Assembly: GCA_019614645.1 (NCBI GenBank)
Contig: JABWDB010000018.1
Span: forward strand, 1,612,001 to 1,676,000
DNA length: 64,000 bases
Direction of reading: 5' to 3'
DNA from: Stratiolaelaps scimitus
Taxonomy: Eukaryota; Arthropoda; Arachnida; Mesostigmata; Laelapidae
A program made the translations under genes and the position numbers. The notes beneath the pieces were generated by a model. That model saw nothing but the letters and a program-made list of their open reading frames with translations. It searched no databases and was not told where the DNA came from. The stretch's first letter is position 1. Every line of letters starts with the position of its first letter. Below, in pieces: positions 25,959 to 39,600 of the stretch.

Positions 25959-27895
25959 GAATCTACTCGTTATCACCAGGTGCATAACTCATGAGATTAC
26001 TATAGCGATGCATATGTATTAGGGGCTGATGTAGAAGATCACTGATGTCTATCGAGTCATTTTTATGCGTTTGGACACCTGCGACAGTGAAGTTGTAGTT
26101 AAGTTGTCCAGAGACACTAACAGCAACAGTACTAGAATACGTTATGAAAATGAAAAGACAACAAGAACCTAATACACGGGTTAATTGACGTGCGTTGATT
26201 GGCAGAACGTCCATGCAATCGCACGCAACAGATTTCTGGCCATGTCAACACAAACAATTAGCGTGGGCAGAAAATACTGCAATTCACCTATCTTCAATAG
26301 GAACTATCGAACGAGTAACTCAACATTAAATAATCGTCCGGCACGCGAATCAGACGAAATGTCTCCAGTAAAATGTGTGCTAAACTTCGATAAACAAGAT
26401 GCCACTATCGTCGTAGGCAACATCTACATGCATAGCACTTAGCCCACTTATCATACGCCACTACCCGTCATGCAGGGAAAAACCAAGACCTGTTTTGAAA
26501 AAAACAACACCGCATGTCGAGCAAGTACCGCATTTTCAACACCATGAGGGCTGTGCTAAGGGCTTTGTGGACGATGTTCCATAGGGTTGCGCCACACGTT
26601 GAACATTCTCTATGTTATTAGTCGACTGCGCTCAACGGTACCAGTGCAGTCGAAAGATATATATATATATATATATGAATATATGTTTGCTTGCCCGCAC
26701 GAGCGCACTCATAGCGTCCTATTTCAGTATGACGTTGAGTGCAATTTCTATGTCGCGAGGTTATTACCTCAGCAGGACCGGGGAAATACCCGTCCGCTGA
26801 GAATGAACATGCCGCCAGTTTTACAGGTGGCATAACGGGACAAACAGCCTTGACAACAGCCTGGACACTCGGCGTAATATCTATATTTTTCTCTGTGTGT
26901 TCGGACAGCAAGTGTGCAAGTTGTCATCGAATGACGGTGAACCTACGCGTTACTAGGTATATCCAGGAAAAACTCGACATTTCTCACCTATTGCGTATTA
27001 TAAAGAGAGACTTGTTGAGTTTTGGTCAAAGCGTCGTAGCATTCTTTCGATGACTGCTCAGATTATCTATTAGATATTCTAATGATTACTATTTAACTCA
27101 GTAATTAGCTGTCGACAGCTGACCGTTATTAAAGGAAACTCCCATTCCCATGCAGAGTCCCTTATTTTCATCTGCGCAAATCTATACTTCGATGCTTTTA
27201 TCTGCGCACGTCCTTCGTAAGACGGTTAAATCATAACGAGTTCCTATTTGAGACGGCGAGATACATTTCACCGCCACATAATACCCGATTAATGATATAT
27301 GCGATGAGCGGTAGAAATAATATAGTACATCCAGCCACGCTCAAATGTGTACGTTCTATGATTCTCTCGTGATAGATACATCCACATGTCATATGTACAT
27401 ATGCGCAATGCCACCGCGGATCAGCTTCAAGATAGTAATTTGCAGCTGCCAATTTTCACCACGTGATTCAGCACTTGCGATAAGATGTTTGCTTAAGCGC
27501 CGCCTGCAAAATGCCAAATCGCCATTACATACCGCGAGCTCGACGATTTTTAATTGTTATTATTTTTGTACTTTAAAGAATGAACTTCTAAAGGTGAACA
27601 TTTTGAAAATGAAGAATGAATTCGAAGCTGGCACCACAATGTCGAAAGTTGTATCGTGAACGGTGAATGCTTAAGGTTGAGAATCTGGCTGGAAAATTTA
27701 CTTTTTCCAATCACACCGCTTCGGTTCCGCGGCTGGCTTAGCGGGGAGCGTCTTTGATCAGTGGACGGGAGGAACATACGGCTTGGATTTAAATTCTGCC
27801 AGAGGTCGAGAATCTTTGGATTACTTTATCATTTCTCTTCATCTATGGATTCTTGCCGGGAACAATATGGTTGAAAAATTAAACAAATGTGGCGC

Positions 27896-27974
27896 GGACA
27901 TACCCTCGTAGTGATACCGAAAAGGTTCAGATACGACGGGTCTCAAATGGAGGAACAGCTGAGAGCTGTTCAAA
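27896..27974 (+). mobile_element. Diverged SINE family A tail
   Basis: The order CTCGTAGTGATACCGAAAAG, GGTCTC, GGAGGAACAGCTGAGAGCTG parallels the family A tail, but many bases differ. This is an old copy and its ends are uncertain. Confidence 0.45.
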
Positions 27975-28279
27975 CAATGGTTATGTTTAGTCGTACCACT
28001 TCGGATAGCATATCACACCGTTGCGGTAATCTCTATATTTAAATGGGCGTCTTATCGCAGAACACCGAGCCGAATCTGAGGTAGTGATATGGCTATACGT
28101 GGATTGGGTGAGACGGCCATTTTAATCACATGTCTTCCTAGCGATCTGCTGCTGTTACCGTCGCAGCGGCTGGGTCGTATCGTACAACCCGTGTTGGTTA
28201 GTGCTCAAGCCGTCCTCTATATTTCTCTCATTTTCTCACTTCAGCAACCCGAGGCGACTCCGCCAGAAACCCAGCGCGT

Positions 28280-29130
28280 TTCCGTTTGGCCGGAAAGCGG
28301 TAACAGTGGGCACAGGATCACATGAGCATTTAATCCTCATGTGTCTCGTGTTCCTCCGCTCCGCGGTCCGCCTTGTCAACGCGCACTCCTACCGGCCGGC
28401 TCAGTCGCGTCGTCCTTCACGTTCGTCGACGTCTCCTGGCCACGACCCCCGCAATGGGCGTCTGTGCCACGGCCAGCCGCAGTGTCCCGTGCTCTTCTGG
28501 CGCGAGTTGGCGACGCTGGCGGCAGAGCCATCGCCAGCCGCGTCCACTGGAGTTGGGCAATGTTTTCCCTCTCTCCCCTCGCGGTGACATGTGCTCCTCG
28601 CGGCTACCACCGCCACCGCCGCCGCCGCCGCCGTCTCCGCCATAGCCAATGCGGAGCCACTTGGCCTGCAGATTGGCTCATCGTGCAGGCGTCGGTCAAG
28701 GCAGACCTCGACTACGTCCTGTCCTGAAACACACACGCCGAGAGCGTCGCCAGGGAGCGCAGGGACACCGACGTAGAGACATTACCGTTCCTCGTCAACA
28801 ACTGATCCCTAGTACGGCAGCCGCGGCCACTCTGCGCACTCACGTCTTGCCCGCCTGCCTCGATCGTCAGATCGCCCGCACGCTCCGTCGCCTCCTTCAT
28901 TCTCGTAACTTACATTGGCTCTTATTACTCTCAGCTGTTCCCCTCCGGAGATCTGTGAGACAACATTGTAACGGTATCATACCTGGCGCCGGCTAACTTG
29001 ACCGAGTGGCCTAAACTGTCTAGTTGAGCTAGTTTGTCCATTCTCATCGAGAGTGCGTTCTTGTGCGGGTCGTGAAAGTTAACGTCGGCCTGGGCGCGCA
29101 TAAAGACAGAAGAAAGACGAGATCTGTCCC
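28280..29130. promoter_or_regulatory. GC- and CpG-rich island, possible promoter or untranslated exon
   Basis: The GC content stands out from the AT-rich surroundings, with many CG dinucleotides and a (CCG)n run at about 28,610-28,630. Several overlapping frames are open only because the GC content makes stops rare. None has a recognisable domain. The best reading is a promoter region or 5' untranslated exon of a gene whose coding exons I cannot see. Confidence 0.3.
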
Positions 29131-30189
29131 TGGCCAAGTGGCTCTGACTACACGGCGATTCCCCTATCGTCGCTCCTATCTATTTATCTATATATCATAA
29201 AGCATATCTAGCATAAAGCGCTAACGTTCTGTGCACAGGCGGAGCAGGAGTCACCTTCGGTAATCGTTGTAACGACGCCCAGCTCCTATGGAACTAGGAG
29301 ATCTTATGGTAAAGAGAATTGAAGGAGGACTCAAGGTTTACCGACAAGTTTTAAGTGGTCGCTAAGTTCAGTGTATACGGCAGCAAAGTGTACCGGTCAC
29401 CGTTGAGAGCATACAAAACTGACGCTTATCGGTGACAGGAATCACAGTGGTATTTGTGAAAAGGACTGGAGCTCCATTGGAGAACCGCAGGCCTGAGGAG
29501 CTTGGAACAGTTTTCGTGGTTCATCGCTGCTAAAGGTGAGTTCGTTGGCCGCCAATGTAAGTTTCGTTGGGGTGCCCCTGGCTCGGATAACATCAAAATC
29601 ATTCCTTGATATCAAGTAAGAAGCCGCGATACGAGCGCGAAGTGTACACTGCTGGGGCCGTATATTGGCATTCAGAAGACTAGCTGTTTGAATTACAGCT
29701 TCCGAGCTGATTTGTGAGCACGTCAGAGTTACGACCTGTCTGACCGATCTGACTTGACTAGGGTTGCTGTTAGTGGTAACTTATAGAGGCGTGAATGAGT
29801 TAACAATTTTTAGACTCGCTCCATCCAGATAGAAGGAATTAGTATGTGCAAGCCTTTGCTCCCCTCCGGACGCAATCGCCTCAGTCTTAGCCTTAGTTGT
29901 TTGGATGGCAGCTTCGGAGATACATATTTACCATGTACGTACCTCTTCAGTACTAAGTACTTGTTGAAGTGGAATCTCTTCTTGCTGAACATTACGAGGT
30001 CGTCGGTTTGCAAGAGTATCTTCACAGATAGACTTCGATGCTTGAGAAGAGGCCACTGATGCGAATCGAGAGGATCAACTAATCTAAGCAGTCCCCTTGG
30101 GTGAACCCAGTTGTCTGTTCGACGCCGCTCATCGCAATGACGCTATCGTCACAAGAAGCCGGGCTGCCCTAAAAGATACATAGCTAACC

Positions 30190-30310
30190 GCCTAAAAGGG
30201 TGCAAAGCACCATGACCTCCTTGTTATATTGGTTGTATATTCCTTCTGGCCTGCAGGCTTCATTGTTGCATATTTTGAGGATGGCATCGCCTACTTCAGA
30301 CATCGAGCAG
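30190..30310 (-). mobile_element. Scrap of non-LTR reverse transcriptase
   Basis: The minus-strand translation contains EVGDAILKICNNEACRPEG followed by IYNQYNKE. This resembles the conserved LINE stretch with an E-x3-AI-x-K, N-x-KA-x-GPDGI pattern at the start of the RT domain. Only about 40 codons match. Confidence 0.4.
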
Positions 30311-32468
30311 CTCTCTATTCCTCTCTCGATATTTCTCTCGTTCTCCAAGGTTGCGACCCGAGGAGAGGGGTTTACAAATCCCATGATGAGCAGTAAGTCG
30401 CCAGCTATCTCGATTGTAACCGTGTGGGTCTAGCTTCGAATCTGAGAATATTTTTTGCTACAATCCGTCTGATTGTCATTTCAGGCATTCGTGCGTTTTG
30501 CTGTAGATGTGCAGCGACCTTTACACTCTCAGACACCATAACTCACTTAGTGTGGGACAGCATTGCAATTGTCCTTTACGAAATGCTACAATATTTGAGT
30601 TATTGTTGACTGCCTATGTTGAGACATAAATGCGGGATGCCTAACATCGGCCAGGTGCCTCTCGATGGGACACATTTAATCGGAGATAAATAAGCACATC
30701 TATCACATATATCCGATAAGGGTATATGATTTTGGCTGAAGCGGGGCAGAGCTCCGTGGCTAGAACCGGAAGGGGCAGAAAATTCCCTCGGGAGAAGTTC
30801 GTTTGTTGCAAGTTCCTACTGATTCATGCTCATTTGTTAATTAGTCTAATCAATAGCTATTTGTCAGATACCCCTTCCATAAAGGTTAACTTTGGCAATC
30901 TTCATAGCCTACGGCCGAGCCAATCTTGTTACATTGGTCTTTGTTACATTTCAACTCCAATGACTCTCGACTGCTGTCGTCGCTTCTTCGATGCCCTGTT
31001 TCGCTGCCACGAAAATGGCTGGCTTTACAACTCTGTTGTGCAATTGTAAGCTCAATGCATTAGATCATATTAAAATAATACAATTGTGGAAATTACATAG
31101 CAATAAAATTACTAACAAACAACAGTTGGGTGTGGCAGTTGTTGGCTTCGATATGCTCAAGTAGCCTCTCTCTCTCAGGATGGAAGTCTTCATTTCCATA
31201 ATTCATTCGATTCACAAGGTTAGCGTATGAGGTCATCACCTTTTTTGGTCATTCTAAAGTTACGATATTTTTGGACAGTTAGCAACGATTCCACTGTTAA
31301 ATGTCAATCATCAACAAGAGCTAGATATTACGATATATATATATATATTTTCATCCTAACTTGGTATGTATTGAGATGGACTATTTCATGATTTACGAGA
31401 AGGATCAACCGACACACACAATATCAGAGCTGATTATTAGCGTGATCAGAAGTAGGCGGGCACCATTACTATGTCCATTGTACCCATCCACAAGGCCTGT
31501 GCAAGATCATTAAAACCTGTGTTGTCCTGTCTTCGTATTGAAATTCAACGTCAGATCAACGGCAATTTCAAAGGAGAAATTGACAGTAACAAGCGCGTAC
31601 CATCCCGACCGAACACTTTAGGCAGCTTGCTCCCTTCGCAGCGAATCGATCCAACTTGAGAAAATTAGCCTTTGCCCTCTCCGCCCTGTTCATCGGCACT
31701 TTTTTGACATCGCTCCGACGGAACAGCTGTGGAACGTCCTTGGCTTGCGCGGTATACGCACTCTGCACTTGAATAGTAGAATAACGTACTGGGTCAGATG
31801 AAAGATCAATCTTCTCGATAGCATTGAGCGTAAACATACACTAGATCGATTGAGGAAGATGTCTGCGAATTTCGACAGCGTCACCACAACGTCGATCGAC
31901 GCTTGAATCAATTTGTACTCAATCGTAATGGATCCTCCCGTTGAGGCGACCATTACGTCATATCCATTATTGTTATGTTGTATCACTGACGGGCGTTTAC
32001 ACTCGATCGCTATGCTCAGCCGCTATGAGAATGACTCTCTGAGACTCTGACACGGCCTCATGTTAAAGGAGACTTGTATAGGAGTACTGACAGAAGGAAG
32101 ACCGAGTATGTCATAAGATAGAAGAATTATATGTTGGCGATAGAAGAATCTTATCCTGATTTCGCAGTGCGAATTTTCTTCCCACAGTAGCTCTCTCTCT
32201 CTGCTATGATAGTGCTGTGTGATTCATAAACGCGCTGTATACTCTGTCATACATAATGCCGAACCTCCTGCCGATACAGATATGTTTTTTCTCTTTGTAT
32301 GTTATTTATCGAGCTGCATTTCTGCCTGCCGCAAACAAGGAACCTTCAAAATATAGTGTCGCCGTCCCGCATCGTCAAGTACAGCTTCACGGTATTTATC
32401 TGCTGGAACAATTGCAATATATATAGATTGCATGCAATATATACAATAATGAGTCTATCGGAATTGTT

Positions 32469-32511
32469 CCACCTGTTAAAAAAAAAAAAAAAAAAAAAAA
32501 AACCACCTGTT
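32469..32511. mobile_element. Poly(A)-only insertion with 9-bp target-site duplication
   Basis: CCACCTGTT at 32,469-32,477 is followed by 25 A residues (32,478-32,502) and then CCACCTGTT again at 32,503-32,511. The structure is that of a retroposition event in which only the poly(A) tail was copied. Confidence 0.65.
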
Positions 32512-33675
32512 TGTATCTGGGGTAGATCGAGCCAGTGTACTGTCTGTTGCACTTGTCTGACGCTTAGAAAAAAAATAACGTAATGAGTTCGAGGAAGATA
32601 TCGTAAGCGTAGCAAGCTGCGCTCTCAATGGGACTTCCGAATGGCGGAACTCCTGAGTGCGTTTCGCTTCCGGGTACACCGTGCTGTTCACGGTATTGTA
32701 GGAACATCTGACCGGCTCTGTCCTTGTGATGAATTTCACCATTCGCAAACGTGAACATATGGGTCTCGTTGCTCCGTTGCTGATAACGTGGACAATTTTC
32801 ATTTAAAAAATGACGATATGTACGCAATATTTACCAGGAACAAAGTGGCAATGCTTTTATCGAGGTCATCCACAATTTAATTAACAATAATAAATAGGAC
32901 TATCAGCTAAATACATCAGACATATTTGGTGTGGCCGCCGCCGGTTGGGTTGCGGATGGATCCAGCTCTCCCAGATTATTTTCTCAGGTAATTCTGTCGC
33001 TGACAGAACTGCTCGTTTTAGTCTCTTAGCTGGGGAGAGTCTCTGGGCGCTCCCAATTCGATATGGATCGAATATGTACTCCGAAGAGAAACGCTACAAA
33101 TAGACCGCGCATCTCATTTCGTGTCAACAGCGGCGTGTCAACGTATAGGACATTCTGCGGTAATGTCATTGCGTGGTTACAAACACAAAGTGTTTACCTT
33201 TGACATCGTTTCGACAGCATATCGATATTGGCTGCTAATGCTGACGAGACTGCAAGCGGCATAACTGCTATGAATGAATCTCACATTTGAAGCTCAGACT
33301 ACTTTTCAACGAATTGTAGTCTACATAGTTCTAGAGACTCGACTATCGGCTACACCGATCGACCGGTGTGGACAACCTGTCGCCCGTCCGGTACGACCGT
33401 CAGAGTTCGCTGCCGATTGCAGCAGCAGCAGCAGCAAGCTTCTGAAGGTAGCACGGTTGACGAACAATATCCCACCCAAGGGACCTGAGCAATGGAACAT
33501 GTACCCGCGTTGTTCACGTTGGGCAGCGCTCAGTGTCGCTATGACGACCGCCATCGGCAGGCGGCCCTATCATCGTGAATCACGGCGAGTTCCATGAGGG
33601 CCCCACTGTGATGGTGATCTCTCTGAGCTTCGTATCGAAATTCACTCAGTCCATAGTGGGTTTATTTTCAAGCAC

Positions 33676-33745
33676 ACAGACACGCACACATCGACAAATA
33701 TACACACGTGATTGTATTGTTGTGTATATTTGTGTGTGCGTCTGT
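33676..33745. repeat. Imperfect inverted repeat able to form a long hairpin
   Basis: The left arm 33,676-33,707 (ACAGACACGCACACA, a 4-base bulge, CAAATATACACAC) pairs with the right arm 33,722-33,745 (GTGTATATTTGTGTGTGCGT and CTGT), leaving a 14-base loop. Confidence 0.6.
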
Positions 33746-34727
33746 CCAGTCGTCTGTTTGTCGCTGCGTCTGTGCAAGCAACACTGAGCACGTTGAGCTT
33801 TTCAGATTGAGTCAACGCAACCCCGTCATTGTTTCTCTCGTGATCTCTGTGGCAAGCCAGCCCGGACCTTGAATGCGATTGACGTCGGTCGACACAGGCA
33901 TCAATCATTGAATTGTATTGTGGCACCGGCCATACGGGTCCTCCACAACAGGGTAGTGTCGCACGCGTATTTATGTGTGCGTGTGTGCCCGGGGGACATC
34001 ATATGAATAGATCGACACCTTGCCTTGTACTGGTATAGTCGATATATATATATATATATATCATATGTTAGTTAGGCATGCTGTACACGCATGCACTGCG
34101 GACAAAATGCGCAATGTTTTATTCATTCTATACCGACACATATGGGTGCGGTATAGTCGAACCTGCCAGTGCTGGTAGGCAGAGCGATAGCAGTTTGCAT
34201 TGGTTTATTGGAGACGATTTCCTACGAAAGTTTCCATTGGATCATGTCGACAATCGAGCGGCAAACTCATCGAAAAGAAAATGGTCAGCCCAATGGCAAC
34301 ACATTGTTTGCGGGGTTTCGAACAGGCGGGCCAGCCAGCCAGAGAATAATAATGACCGATTTTGCATGAGTTGACATTTCTGAAGATTCTGATTCTGCAC
34401 TTTAAGGAATATCCTAGCAACCTAACCGGTCGACGTGGCTGCTTGTCATGGCTAAGTTTGTGCCTAGTTATATATAGTCCCTGGTGAATTTCTGTTCTAT
34501 TCGATTTCCTATTCAGAGTGAATTTCGATTCCACCGTTTCGAAAACTCGTGTCTCGCAGATGGCATCAGATACGGCGGACTGGAAACAGTGACGTGTGTA
34601 TACATATATATATATATATGTTACACCGAGATGCCGTCGGGGATGTCGGCACTCATACGGCCTCTCTCGGGTTCGAATCTCACGTGCGAGTCTCTGCGGC
34701 CCCATTTTTGCAGGTTGTTTATAAAGT

Positions 34728-34853
34728 TATACATATATTATTATGTAGAGATGATAGTCCATTCGAATAGGCCAAAATGCAAATTAGCTCTATACATATA
34801 TTATTATGTAGAGATGATAGTCCATTCGAATAGGCCAAAATGCAAATTAGCTC
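34728..34853. repeat. Perfect 63-bp tandem duplication
   Basis: The unit 34,728-34,790, which starts TATACATATATTATTATGTA and ends AAATTAGCTC, is repeated base for base at 34,791-34,853. The lack of differences implies a recent event. Confidence 0.95.
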
Positions 34854-35027
34854 TCAAAGGAAAAAATGAAGTAACAGTTTTCAGTGAAGTCAGCCATCTT
34901 ATATCTAAAATGTGACAGCACAATGACAAGACAATAGAAACAGTCTAGAGTTGATGTCCTCACGTAGACAGAGACAAAATAAGCTATGCAAAAAATCGAA
35001 CTTTGAAATTATTCACGAACCTATAGC

Positions 35028-35395
35028 CAATGAATGAACGAATAAGATGACTAATAAATGAATCAATCAATCAACCAATTAGTAAATGAATGAATAAACT
35101 AATCGACCAGTTAATAAATAAATGAATTCACGAATCAATCACCAAATTAATTAATTAATGAATAAATAAATAAATCAATGATTGGGTCAACCAATGCTCC
35201 AATCAATCAATCAATCAATCGACGAAATAATGAATGATCCCATCAATCAATCGACAAAGTAATGAATGATCGGATCAATCAAAAAATTCATGAATCCACC
35301 AATCCATCAATCAGCCAGCCAACAAGTTAATAAATCCATCAATCAATCAACGAACGAACCAACCCAGTAATGAATTCATCAATCGATCAATGGCA
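35028..35395. repeat. Degenerate tetranucleotide satellite, (AATC)n/(AATG)n
   Basis: About 370 bp is built of interspersed AATC, AATG, AATA and AACC-type four-base units (runs such as AATCAATCAATCAATC and GAATAAATAAATAAAT), with no G-rich interruption. It is a microsatellite that has grown and mutated. Confidence 0.85.
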
Positions 35396-35459
35396 TCCCA
35401 CCTGCTCTGTATCAACAATTTATAACTCGGCCGGCATTAGAGCCAAATCACGTTGGCTA

Positions 35460-36620
35460 CCTGGTTAGCTCATTGTTGACGGGCCGTTTTGACTCAGGCA
35501 CGCTGTAGCGCACAGCAGTTGAAACAGCATAACGCAGCCCTAGTACAGGTGGCTCGAACGACATCCGGACAGCATTAAGTAGCAGCGGCTCGTTTGGCGC
35601 ATATCCGTCGGCGCCGACTGTCACATCGTACGATTCCCTAGAATGGACAGGGCTCAGGCAGACAATTCACGTCGGCCCGTCTCGCACCGCTATAGGTGTC
35701 CCTGCGCTTTTGTCACCGCGTTATATCGGTGGTACTTCAGAACAGACGGCTAAGGCCGCAGAGAATAATAACGCAGCCGTCCTGCTGAACGCGGTGGCGG
35801 TGGCGGCGGTGGTGTTTTCTATGAATGTTTTCTATCATCACAAACAATTCGCTAGTTCAACCCTCTACCCTCTGCTTGTGTCGAGTCTAACTCGTCTCCT
35901 GGCAGTGCTGAGGGCACCACCTGAGCAGGACGGTGACGATTATGTATGGAGATTTTTCGCCTGTTCAAAAATGCGCAAGAGGAGCGACCATCCTCCTCCT
36001 GCTGTATTCGACAATCTATTTCGAAAGGACTATTTCTTGCTGTGGGCCCTACTGCTAGTCCTGCTTCGTCCGCTGTTCGAACAATCGCGAGCTGATGTAC
36101 TCCGCCTATTAGCACTTAAGTCTACTAATCGATCTTGCTCAATCAATCTCGCCCGCGTTCCCATCACGATAGCGAAGTCTTCAGCCAGAAGAATACATCG
36201 TCATCTCGTCGTGTCGACAACACGGCCGATTTGAACAGAAGCAACGAACACACAAGCTGTTCGGATAGTACAAGAATTCTGCTCTCACTCACTGCGCTTC
36301 TTCAGGCCTCGCCCATTGTCTGTCCAAACATCCATTCATACGTCGATCCGACTCGTCCTGTCGACCTTACCCCCGCCCCGTCTGGTATTAATAGGCATTG
36401 CATCACGTGTAAAGGTTAAGGGCGAGGAGAGCCCGCCAACGGCATCCACTCGGCGGCCGACTGCTCGCAGCGTCCGCCCAGAGGGTCGCCATCGTCAATC
36501 TGACCTCTCATTCTCCCAATGGCGGCTGTCTGTCTCGCGCCTTCCCACACCTCCCTCTTGATGGGTCTGCGAGTCTCGGTGATCGGTGATCCATGTGTGT
36601 GGCGGAAGCTCACCGTGACT
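35460..36620. promoter_or_regulatory. GC-rich island, possible promoter or untranslated exon
   Basis: GC-richer than its flanks. The longest open frame here (about 174 codons, 35,710-36,234 on the + strand) has no recognisable domain and starts at a doubtful codon, so I do not call it a gene. The island lies about 5.7 kb upstream of the first coding exon of the exchanger gene and could belong to its promoter or to another transcript. Confidence 0.25.
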
Positions 36621-39600
36621 CTCGCGTAAACTAGCGAACTTCATAGTTTAGATACTTCAGTAGCTCGACGCTGCTAGCTGGTGGTCCTTTGCCCGTAGGC
36701 AGCCTGCAAGGCTGCAAGGCTAAAGGACTTCGGACCCGCTCCTGAACTTCGTTGCGAGGTGCGCCATTTCCGTGAGTCTCAATGCGACTTATCGCCGACG
36801 AATGAGGAATGCATAGCTCGCGTAATTGAATCCTCACGAGGATTTCTGCTCTTGTTATTGTTGTCACCGTGACTGTTGATACCTATCGAACATTACCTAG
36901 ATAAAATAAGCTGCTCTGATGAAAATTCAGAATTGGCGGCGGTGTAATTTTATGAGTGTTTTTGGTCAGGTCCCACTACACAGCACGGCGGTGATCTGCA
37001 GAACAATATTGTTCTGCTGTGACCGTTACGATGCACTCTTATAACACATTTGATTTCGTGGTTACTCGATGCCAACCACAATCAAAAAGCACCAGACAAT
37101 TTAGAGGTATACTTGTCCATGCAGCCCTCCCGAATTTATTCTCTGCCGCCATACGCATGTTTCAACCGTGAGCCCTCCATGTGTATTCGCGGCCCGTGCC
37201 TAATACCCTTTTGTGTATCGACGACCATTTACTACAACGACTAAGGGGGGCCGAGCACGAAGGAGAAAAACTGTCGTTTTTATTTACCGCGTAACGTACA
37301 CATCACTACTATTATGATTATTGTGGATTTCCAGAACAAAATAATGTCTTCGCTGGCCTTGCTGACGATATATATTATATTTCAAAACTTGTCAATAGTC
37401 TCTTTTTGGGTGTTCATTGTGATTTCTATGTACGGTACCCAGTCACATCCACATATCCGCATAGGTTTATTAAAGGGGCCGCAATGTGCAGTTTATGCAA
37501 TATTTAGCGGAACCGCCTAATCCGAATTTCGAGCAGCAAACCGAAACAGTGAGTGGACGAGTTTCCAGGCGATTGCCGTTCGTCGAGACGTCGATTGCAG
37601 GCGATCTTGATCCGAGTCCCTCGCTTCTGAGATCTGTTGTTAATAGCGAATTCAGCTGCTGACAGTTGACATGTGCTTTATTCACACTCGCCCATATTGC
37701 GTCTGCCGACCGAGAATGAACGTCGTCGATCGCCGTCGTGCGGCGGGGCACTGTGTGATGTGATGTGAGTTCCAGACAGGTCCATGACGATGTTCAATGT
37801 ATGCCAATTTCGTCGTTGTGGTCATGGTGTGTGTATCGATTCGTCCACAGTATGTGCTGCCTTGGGAATATATACACCGTTGAAGGAGCCCGTACTGCCC
37901 CGGGAATTGTTCCTGGCCGTGTCGTCTTGAATCCGCTGTTTCTACGTTGCTTCTGATGACGGTGTGAGAGCGAATGAGTGAGTGAGTGAGCGATTGTTTG
38001 TGTTGTCTCATAGCCGTGTTCTACGAATAGAACAGGCACGAAGACAATCGTCTCTGTTCGCTGTTGGTTTTTCGTGTCTCTTTGCTAAACCTCTCGCTGC
38101 CCTCTGTTACATGGCACTTGGCCAGTTGGAAGAGGAAGCTATATATTGTACATGCATAGATATACACAGGTTGTGCTTATTTGTACAGGATAAAGATTGT
38201 GTTGGCGGTCATTGCGTGGCCACGAACAGCTAGGACAGACGACACGGCTGAGGTGTGTACAACGGCACGAGGGAACCATTCAGGAATAATCACGAAGATG
38301 TAATTGGCCCTGAATGCGAGTGACTGTATTTGAGAGGCTCACCTAGTACTTCATAATGATAAGGAATCAACCCTGAATATAGTTGCAATGACGAGCGACC
38401 GTTGCGACGCGTGCCTTAATCTTTTGTTCAGCTAAAGTACTTAACTATAATGGTTTGTAAGTGTCCACATGCTCAATAATTCGAGAGCTCGCGATGGCTT
38501 TCTAAAAACAGGGTAGAAGAGTTGTCAATTTTCGGATCATCGGAACTTTTTTCCGAAGTTCCTCCCCCTCAGATGAATCAAGTCTTTAGGTAGAGGCGAC
38601 GTACAAAATACAAATTATGCATGTGGAATTCTCGGGGATTCGTCTGTGAAATCATGTTTGCTTTTGGCTTGTTTTTTTTTTTTGGCATCATCTAATTAGT
38701 CAAAACCTAATGAAAGTACGCATTCTGCTGATGGTTGCTTCGGCCGAGCTTCAGTGTTACCATGTAACGTCATTTGCTTCGGATGTGATATATATATGTA
38801 TTTGGTTGACAAATAGCTAAACGCCTTATGCTATTGTATTCCACCGTTGCCTGCTGATGAGGCGCCCGCAGATAACAGTTCGTTCGCGTATTTTCATACA
38901 GTAATTATTATAGTTATTCCGGTTAAAATCTCAATAACTTTCAATTTGTGCGTTGTCGGCCATGACATTCAGAAATAAGGCAGTGCATTTACTTTGTTCG
39001 GGATATTCGCTGATACACGCTTTGATGAGACAAAATCTTCTCTTACCGTAGGCTCAACTAACTAGTTCACGCGCTAACTACGGGTTCAGACGAGCACTTA
39101 TTGCCAGCGTATTAAAAGAAATAGAAGAAAACAACATAATTCAAAGTGAAATATTTAAATTCCGACCTGAATGAACAATTGGACAATAGTCTTTGAAAAT
39201 TCCTTCAAGATGTCTACGGGTGGCGGATGTATATGTTTAAGCTAGCGGCCTTTCGACTGTTTATAGTAATGCACGTGTGCGCAGTTATCCTAATTAGCAA
39301 CAGCCTACGTAATGCAAATGACCGCTATGATCCACTTACAGTTTCGTCTGTCATGGATGTTTCGCTTACACTACACAAAGACCCTGTCTTGAACAAAAGA
39401 CCTCTGTTTATCGCATCCCGTTACGTCACTGGGGTATTGTACCATTCGGCAATTGGTCTATGAGAAGACTATCGACTATATTTCATAATTTCGATAATTT
39501 ACGTCGGCAGGCATATATGCATTCATAATTCGGCCTCGGTCACTAGTTGGTGATAACTAGTAATGGTAATTAATAAAGTTGGTAATTATGGTAATTAATG

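Noticed and set aside
26618..26911. Minus-strand frame with VCPVMPPVKLAACSFSADGY
   Set aside because: It looked protein-like and faintly similar to a frame at 22.4 kb, but the shared part is too short to call a gene or a repeat.
28201..28736. Four overlapping 90-128 codon frames on both strands
   Set aside because: High GC and a CCG run keep all frames open; they contradict one another and none resembles a protein.
31568..31986. Two overlapping minus-strand frames of about 90-98 codons
   Set aside because: No recognisable domain and no splice context; the plus strand is equally open.
35710..36234. Open frame of about 174 codons, the longest in the window
   Set aside because: It lies in a GC-rich island where stops are rare, has no domain or motif, and other frames there are also open.
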